This document shows, piece after piece, positions 59,625-64,000 of a DNA stretch of 64,000 nucleotides. The position numbers and the translations under genes are program-made. The notes below the pieces were generated by a model. The model was not told the DNA's origin. It worked only from the letters and a program-made list of their open reading frames with translations, and did no database searches. Source of the stretch: Pseudogemmobacter humi (GTDB lineage Bacteria > Pseudomonadota > Alphaproteobacteria > Rhodobacterales > Rhodobacteraceae); the NCBI RefSeq assembly GCF_900609055.1, contig NZ_UXAW01000033.1, forward strand, positions 1 to 64,000, in the 5' to 3' direction. Each line of letters starts with the position of its first letter. The stretch's first letter is position 1.

Positions 59625-60815
59625 TCAGCATTGATGCGCGTTCAATGTAGCCGGGTCGCGGATCGCGGGCCAGTAATCTACCAGCCAGGCGAGGAAAGCC
59701 GCCGACCACAGCGCCGCCGCCAGCAGATGCAGCGGGCCGGGCGGCCAGGGCAGCAGCCCCATCTCGGGCAGCGCCCGCAAACCCGTTGCCGCGCCTGCCA
59801 GCAGGAAGGCGGCTTTGGTCAGCGGGTTCAGCCCGAGGCTCTGGCCGGTGTGGAACCGCCCGGCGATGGCCAGCACCGCCAGCACACCGAGGCCAAGCCC
59901 CCCCATCAGCGCCAGATGCAGCGCCGCCGTTCCGCCCCAGGGCGCCCCGAGCGCCGCCGCGCCGTAAGCCAGCAGCCCGAGCCCGGTGAACCCCGAGGCC
60001 GCGCCCATCACGAGGATCTCGGCCCGCAGGCTCTCGCGCCCGACGAAGCCCTCGGCCATGCGGTCCATGAAGGCGGCCCCGGCGGCGAGCCACAAAAAGC
60101 CCGTCACCGCCGGAGACAGCCGCGCCAGCCCCCCGGCCAGCGCCAGCGCGACAAGGCCGGACGCAAGGTTCAGCCGCCCCGGATGCGGCCGGAACGGCGA
60201 GGTGGTCTCGGTCGGGTCCAGCACGATATTCGTCACCGGCACCGCGATCCGTGCCAGCGCGAGGGCCAGCAGCCCGGTGAACTGGAGCCCCGCGAAGCGC
60301 AGCGCGGTCGCCGCCTGTTCGGCATCCCCGGCGATCATATGGACCCGCGCCGCCATCCCCGCGAGCGCCAGCGCAAAGGTCCAGCCCGCGAAGGACAGCA
60401 CCCGCGTCGTCCGCTTGCGCCAGGACAGATGCAGCAGATAGCCCGGCAAGGCGAACAGCCAGAGCGCATCCGCCAGCGCCCCGGGCCAGAGCAGCGGATC
60501 CCAGCCGGTCAGCCCCGCCACGCGCCCCACCCCCCAGGCCGCCGCGAGCACCCACAGCGCCCGGCCCCGCAGCCGCCGCGTGTCGGTCCATTCCGGCGCG
60601 GCAGTGGTCAGGAACCCGATCAGCGCCGCCCCCCAGGAGCCGAAGACCATCTCATAGCCATGCCAGACGCCTGGCGGCAGATCGCCCGCGAAAGGCAGGT
60701 CCAGCGACCAGACCCCGGTCCAGATCAGCGGCCATAAAGCCGCATGCAGCGCGGCGAGCGGGAAGAAGATCCGAAACCCCTCGTCCGAGAGCACGCGGTG
60801 CAGCGGGGGGGTCAT
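59625..60815 (-). CDS. nnrS: NnrS family heme-copper membrane protein
   Basis: A 396-residue, 12-helix membrane protein of the NnrS family, which protects against nitric-oxide stress and is found with denitrification genes. The N-terminal GFRIFFPLAALHAALWPLIW and GVWHGYEMVFGSWGAALIGFL, with family-conserved His residues, are typical. Its start overlaps the end of the ABC ATPase gene by 4 bp, so it is the last gene of an operon led by a binding-protein gene and an FNR/NnrR-type promoter. Confidence 0.92.
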   Translation of the reverse strand: MTPPLHRVLSDEGFRIFFPLAALHAALWPLIWTGVWSLDLPFAGDLPPGVWHGYEMVFGSWGAALIGFLTTAAPEWTDTRRLRGRALWVLAAAWGVGRVAGLTGWDPLLWPGALADALWLFALPGYLLHLSWRKRTTRVLSFAGWTFALALAGMAARVHMIAGDAEQAATALRFAGLQFTGLLALALARIAVPVTNIVLDPTETTSPFRPHPGRLNLASGLVALALAGGLARLSPAVTGFLWLAAGAAFMDRMAEGFVGRESLRAEILVMGAASGFTGLGLLAYGAAALGAPWGGTAALHLALMGGLGLGVLAVLAIAGRFHTGQSLGLNPLTKAAFLLAGAATGLRALPEMGLLPWPPGPLHLLAAALWSAAFLAWLVDYWPAIRDPATLNAHQC

Positions 60816-61561
60816 GGCCGCAACCTCTCGTCCAGCTCGTGGATATGGGCGAACAGCGGGTCGCCGGTCAGAAAGGCCTGGCGCTGCGCGAAGATCGCGG
60901 CCTCGTCGCGCGCGCCGGGGTCGCCCGCCAGCCGACGCTCGCCCGCGATGCCGCGGCCCAGGCGGTCCAGCACCAGGATGCGGTGGCTGACGCGGATCGC
61001 CTCCATCAGGTCATGGGTGATGAACAGCGCGGCAAAACTGGCGCGGGCGGCGGAGGCGATCACCAGGTCCTGCATCCGCCGCTTCAGCGCCACGTCCAGC
61101 GCGGTGAAAGGCTCGTCGAAATAGACAAAGTCCGGCGCGGTCACCAGGGCGCGGGCAATCGCGGTGCGCTGGCGCATCCCGCCCGACAGTTCCACCGGAT
61201 ATTTGCCCAGATCGGCGGGCAACAGCCCCGCGGCCTCGGCCGCCGCCCCGGCCGCCGCGCGGCGGGTGCTGCGCGGGTGGCGGCTCAGGCGCAGGGGAAA
61301 GCCGATGTTCTGCTCTACCGTGGCCCAGGGCATCAGCCGCGGCTCCTGGAACACCATGGCGTGGCGGCGGTAGCTGCGGGCGATCCGCCCCTCGCGCGGC
61401 TCGATCAGCCCGGCGGCGATATGGGCGATGGTGGATTTGCCCGAGCCCGAGGGGCCGACCAGCGCCACCACCTCGCCCGCGCCGATCTCCAGCGTGATCC
61501 CCTCCAGCACGGTGCGGCCGAAAAAGGCGTGGCCGATGCGCGACAGCGACAGGAGGCTCAT
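60812..61561 (-). CDS. ABC transporter ATPase, nitrate/taurine (SsuB-like) type
   Basis: A 249-residue ATPase. Walker A GPSGSGKSTIAH (about 36-47), signature LSGGMRQRTAIA, Walker B FVYFDEPFTALD and switch FITHDLMEA are intact. It overlaps its permease gene and nnrS by 4 bp each. Substrate unknown; the operon context points to nitrogen-oxide metabolism or its cofactors. Confidence 0.92.
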   Translation of the reverse strand: MSLLSLSRIGHAFFGRTVLEGITLEIGAGEVVALVGPSGSGKSTIAHIAAGLIEPREGRIARSYRRHAMVFQEPRLMPWATVEQNIGFPLRLSRHPRSTRRAAAGAAAEAAGLLPADLGKYPVELSGGMRQRTAIARALVTAPDFVYFDEPFTALDVALKRRMQDLVIASAARASFAALFITHDLMEAIRVSHRILVLDRLGRGIAGERRLAGDPGARDEAAIFAQRQAFLTGDPLFAHIHELDERLRP

Positions 61562-62370
61562 CTTTTCACCCCCCAGGGCCGGGCGGCGTCGCGCCAGCGT
61601 TCCAGCTCGGCCTGGACCGGGCGGATCAGCCCGTATTCCACCAGGAACAGCGCCAGCACCGCCAGCGCGACCCAGGCCAAAGCATCGGTGATGTCCAGCA
61701 TCGACCGCGCCCGCGCGAGCGCGCCGCCGACACCGCCCGCATTCGCCAGCAGTTCCGCCATGATCGCCACCTTGAACGACGAGCCGAGCGCCAGCACCAG
61801 CGCGGGCAGCACATGGCCCGCGATCTGCCGCGCCGCGACATGTGTGAAGCGGCGCAGCGGCCCGGCGCCGAACACCTGCGCCATGGCGTCTAGGCCGCGG
61901 TCGCGGGTGGTCACGCCCTCGACCGCGCCCATGAACACCACCGGCGTGGTGGCGATCAGGATGGTCAGCGCCACCGTCAGCGCCGAGGCCCCGAACCAGA
62001 TCATCGCCAGCACGATCCAGGCGATCGGCGGCACCCCGAGGATCACCGTCAGGATCGGCCGCGACAGCCGCAGGGTCGCGGGCGAATAGCCCGCCGCCAC
62101 CCCGAGCGCGACGCCGATCACCGCCGACAAAGCGAAGCCCATCAGCGCGCGAAGCGTGGTCAGCTCCAGCAGATCCCGCGCCGCGCCGTCGTGCAAGAGG
62201 CGCCAGGCGGCATTCAGCGTCTCGACCGGGGCGGGCAGGATGAAACTGCCGTAAGCCTCATGCCCGGCCTGCCAGAGGGCCGCCAGCAGGCACAGCCCGG
62301 CAAGCCCCGCCCAGCCGGACCACAGGAACCGGCCGAGGCGCGAGAGACGGTCAAGGCAGGCGGCGATCAT
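61558..62370 (-). CDS. ABC transporter permease, nitrate/taurine type
   Basis: A 270-residue permease with about six helices (SGWAGLAGLCLLAALWQAG first) and the loop GLDAMAQVFGAGPLRRF. The start MIAACLDRLSRLGRFL at 62370 is 4 bp after the binding-protein stop. Confidence 0.9.
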   Translation of the reverse strand: MIAACLDRLSRLGRFLWSGWAGLAGLCLLAALWQAGHEAYGSFILPAPVETLNAAWRLLHDGAARDLLELTTLRALMGFALSAVIGVALGVAAGYSPATLRLSRPILTVILGVPPIAWIVLAMIWFGASALTVALTILIATTPVVFMGAVEGVTTRDRGLDAMAQVFGAGPLRRFTHVAARQIAGHVLPALVLALGSSFKVAIMAELLANAGGVGGALARARSMLDITDALAWVALAVLALFLVEYGLIRPVQAELERWRDAARPWGVKR

Positions 62371-62374
62371 GGCG

Positions 62375-63340
62375 TTACAGCGCGTAGAAACCATCGTCGG
62401 GCAGATGGCCGCCGATGATCGCCGGGTCGTCCCTGGCCATCAGCGCCAGCATGGCCTCGATGGCGGGGCGCGCCTCGCTCGCCGCGCGGGTGATCAGCCG
62501 CGAATGCGGGATCGAGGCGGCGATCACCGGGGCGGGCAGGTCGAAGGCCGGGGCAGCGGCGGCAGCGGCGGCTTCGGGGTCGGCCAGCACATCGGCCGTG
62601 GCCTGCACCAGCGCCGCCTGCAAGGGCGGGATCAGCGTGGCGTCGAAGGCTTCCGTCACCGCCAGCCCGGCCTGAGGCAGCGCGAGGCCGTTGCTGATCG
62701 CCGCCCATTCGTCCTGCAAATCCACCGCGCGGGCGAAGGTCTTTCCGGCCATGCCGCCCATCAGGATCACCCCCGAGGATGCGGGCTCGGACAGAAGCGC
62801 GGCGCCGATCCGGCCGGACAGCAGCATCTGCGCCGCCTCGATCGGGCTGCCGGTCGGCACCAGTTCCACGCTTTCGGTCAGCCCGTGATGCGTCAGCACC
62901 GCGCGCAGGATGAAATCGGGCGTGTCGTTGACGAAGGGCACCGCCAGCCGCTGCCCGGCCAGTCCGGCCAGCCCCGTCAGCGCCCCCTCGGGCGCGAGGA
63001 TGCTCAGCAGCCCGTCGGTCATCGTATTGACCAGCCGCAGCCCCATGCCGCGGTTGTAAAGGTTCGCGGCGGTCTGCACCGGCACCACCGAAGCCGCGAT
63101 CTGCCCCGAGGCGAGGCCCGCGCGCAATTCATCGGGGTTGCGCCAGATGGTCAGCGTGACCTCGCCCGCCAGTTCCGCCAGCGCGCCCGAGGCCACCGCC
63201 TGCGCGAGCGTCACCGAAGGCCCGGCGGGCGGGCCGTAAAGCGCAAGCTGCGGTGCGGCGGCGCGCAGGATCGCGGGCAAAGCCAGCGCGGCGGCGGCGC
63301 TGCCGATCAGGGCGCGGCGGCTGAGAGGAAGGGAACGCAT
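62375..63340 (-). CDS. ABC transporter substrate-binding protein of the nnrS operon, Tat-type signal
   Basis: A 321-residue binding protein. The N-terminus MRSLPLSRRALIGSAAAALA is a twin-arginine-type signal ending near AILRAAA. The NMT1/SsuA-like fold follows (SVTLAQAVASGAL; VVPVQTAANLYNRGMGLRLV). It is the first gene of the importer-nnrS operon and is preceded by an FNR/NnrR-type box. The ligand is unknown. Confidence 0.9.
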   Translation of the reverse strand: MRSLPLSRRALIGSAAAALALPAILRAAAPQLALYGPPAGPSVTLAQAVASGALAELAGEVTLTIWRNPDELRAGLASGQIAASVVPVQTAANLYNRGMGLRLVNTMTDGLLSILAPEGALTGLAGLAGQRLAVPFVNDTPDFILRAVLTHHGLTESVELVPTGSPIEAAQMLLSGRIGAALLSEPASSGVILMGGMAGKTFARAVDLQDEWAAISNGLALPQAGLAVTEAFDATLIPPLQAALVQATADVLADPEAAAAAAAPAFDLPAPVIAASIPHSRLITRAASEARPAIEAMLALMARDDPAIIGGHLPDDGFYAL

Positions 63341-63419
63341 GAGGACCTCCGGGGGGATAAGAGGGGTGGAGGCTGGCGCCTGGGCTGGCCGGTCGGGATA
63401 AGCATAGGGCTTGAGCGGG

Positions 63420-63461
63420 GAATTACATGAGCGAAAAGTTCAGGTAATTGCGCTGCGTCAA
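63420..63461 (-). promoter_or_regulatory. FNR/NnrR-type (class II) promoter of the nnrS operon
   Basis: TTGACGCAGCGCAA on the minus strand (63448-63461) is a TTG-N8-CAA box of the Crp/Fnr/NnrR kind. A -10-like TAATTC follows at 63425-63420. If transcription starts near 63413, the box is centred at -41.5, the classical activating position. The start of the binding-protein gene is about 75 bp further on. The box also overlaps the stop of the upstream DUF1971 gene. Confidence 0.75.
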
Positions 63462-63757
63462 ACGCCGGGGGCTTTCGGCGCGGGCTGCGGCAAAGCGCAG
63501 AACTCGACGAAGAACCGCACCGCGCCCTGCGGGGCCACCTCGTGCCGCGCTTCGGGGCGGATCAGCGGATGGATACCGGGGCCGATCAGATGGTCGCGCC
63601 CGGTCTCCAGATCGCGAAACATGAGGAGCCCCGAAAGCACATGCAGCCGCGCCCAGGTGCCTGGCTTCGTCGCATGGGCGCGCAACAGGCCCGCCGGGAT
63701 CGTCGCCGCGGTGAACTCAGTGGTGCGGCGGTAAGGGGTCAGCGCCTCGGGCCACAT
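63458..63757 (-). CDS. DUF1971 family protein
   Basis: A 99-residue cupin-like protein (LTPYRRTTEFTAATIPAGLL, GTWARLHVLSGLLMFRDLET) matching DUF1971, which also occurs as a domain in some TehB-like tellurite-resistance proteins. The reaction is unknown. It begins 3 bp after the stop of the upstream partial gene and lies next to the nnrS operon; DUF1971 proteins are often near denitrification or stress genes. Confidence 0.8.
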   Translation of the reverse strand: MWPEALTPYRRTTEFTAATIPAGLLRAHATKPGTWARLHVLSGLLMFRDLETGRDHLIGPGIHPLIRPEARHEVAPQGAVRFFVEFCALPQPAPKAPGV

Positions 63758-63760
63758 GGC

Positions 63761-64000
63761 TCAGGTGTCCCAGTCGTAGACATGGATCAGCCGGGGGTCT
63801 CCGGCCGCCGCGAAGATCCGCCGCACCCGGTCCTGCCACAGCAGGGCGAAGCGCGCCTCTGTCTCGGGGGCCGCCTTTCCCGCCAGAACGGCGGGCATCA
63901 GCGCACGCATCTGCGGGTCATGCGGCACCAGCCCGGTGTCGAGATCCACCGCCACCCCGGCGCCGGTATCCAGCCGCCGCAGGCCGATCGCCCCGCCGAT
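63761..64000 (-). CDS. Unidentified protein, C-terminal part only
   Basis: Only the last about 79 residues are inside the window, entering from the right edge as IGGAIGLRRLDTGAGVAVDL and ending VYDWDT. I do not recognise the family. The 3-bp gap to the DUF1971 gene shows they are one operon. It may relate to nitrogen-oxide metabolism by position only. Confidence 0.5.
   Translation of the reverse strand: MGGAIGLRRLDTGAGVAVDLDTGLVPHDPQMRALMPAVLAGKAAPETEARFALLWQDRVRRIFAAAGDPRLIHVYDWDT

Overview
The window is about 64 kb of GC-rich DNA. Its codon use, its gene families and its RepB/ParAB replication module point to a member of the Rhodobacteraceae (Paracoccus/Rhodobacter/roseobacter relatives). 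A plasmid-type initiator (13.3-14.4 kb) faces away from parA/parB (14.7-17.1 kb) across an AT-rich, repeat-bearing origin. The window is therefore most likely part of a plasmid, megaplasmid or chromid rather than the main chromosome. An integrase, a DUF1403 protein and a ScpB-like protein next to the partition genes fit that reading. The species is not identified.

Layout. 0-5 kb: nucleobase/hydantoin-type catabolism (nucleoside phosphorylase fragment, cysteine hydrolase, dihydropyrimidinase, CobW-like GTPase, deacetylase). 5-11.4 kb: a PotABCD-like ABC importer, divergent from a GntR regulator with two DNA-binding domains and a translationally coupled, leaderless paralog of the importer's own binding protein. 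11.5-22.8 kb: YdcF and GlxA-like genes, the replication/partition origin, an FdhF/YdeP molybdoenzyme, and the DUF1403-ScpB-integrase module. 22.9-34.3 kb: an FAH-family hydrolase, then a long operon (inositol-phosphatase-like enzyme, Dpp-type importer, M20 carbamoylase-like hydrolase, two atypical kinase-like proteins) with a divergent DeoR regulator.

34.5-42.6 kb: a LuxR/LuxI quorum-sensing pair followed by three small two-helix membrane proteins and two initial-sugar-transferase homologs that lack the catalytic Asp-Glu pair. Then come a GT2 glycosyltransferase, a GT-C-like membrane glycosyltransferase and a GtrA flippase-like protein. 42.7-49.4 kb: cofactor genes. A cobalamin riboswitch precedes a 28-codon ORF and an ABC ATPase that has lost its catalytic motifs. 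NadQ and a niacin-transporter-like MFS protein are separated by a NadQ-like operator. A thiXYZ/ykoF importer sits under a TPP riboswitch.

49.4-59.6 kb: a DMSP lyase (DddQ) with an XRE-cupin regulator and a divergent flavin/Fe-S oxidoreductase, then a complete Dpp operon and an M24 peptidase. 59.6-64 kb: an NnrS gene with a nitrate/taurine-type ABC importer, read from a promoter with an FNR/NnrR-type box at -41.5. This suggests control by nitric oxide or low oxygen and a denitrifying or NO-tolerant host.

No rRNA, tRNA, CRISPR array or intact insertion sequence was seen. The most unusual items are the GntR plus cytoplasmic binding-protein pair, the quorum-sensing-linked duplicated cassette of membrane proteins and pseudo-sugar-transferases, and the cobalamin-riboswitch-linked dead ABC ATPase.
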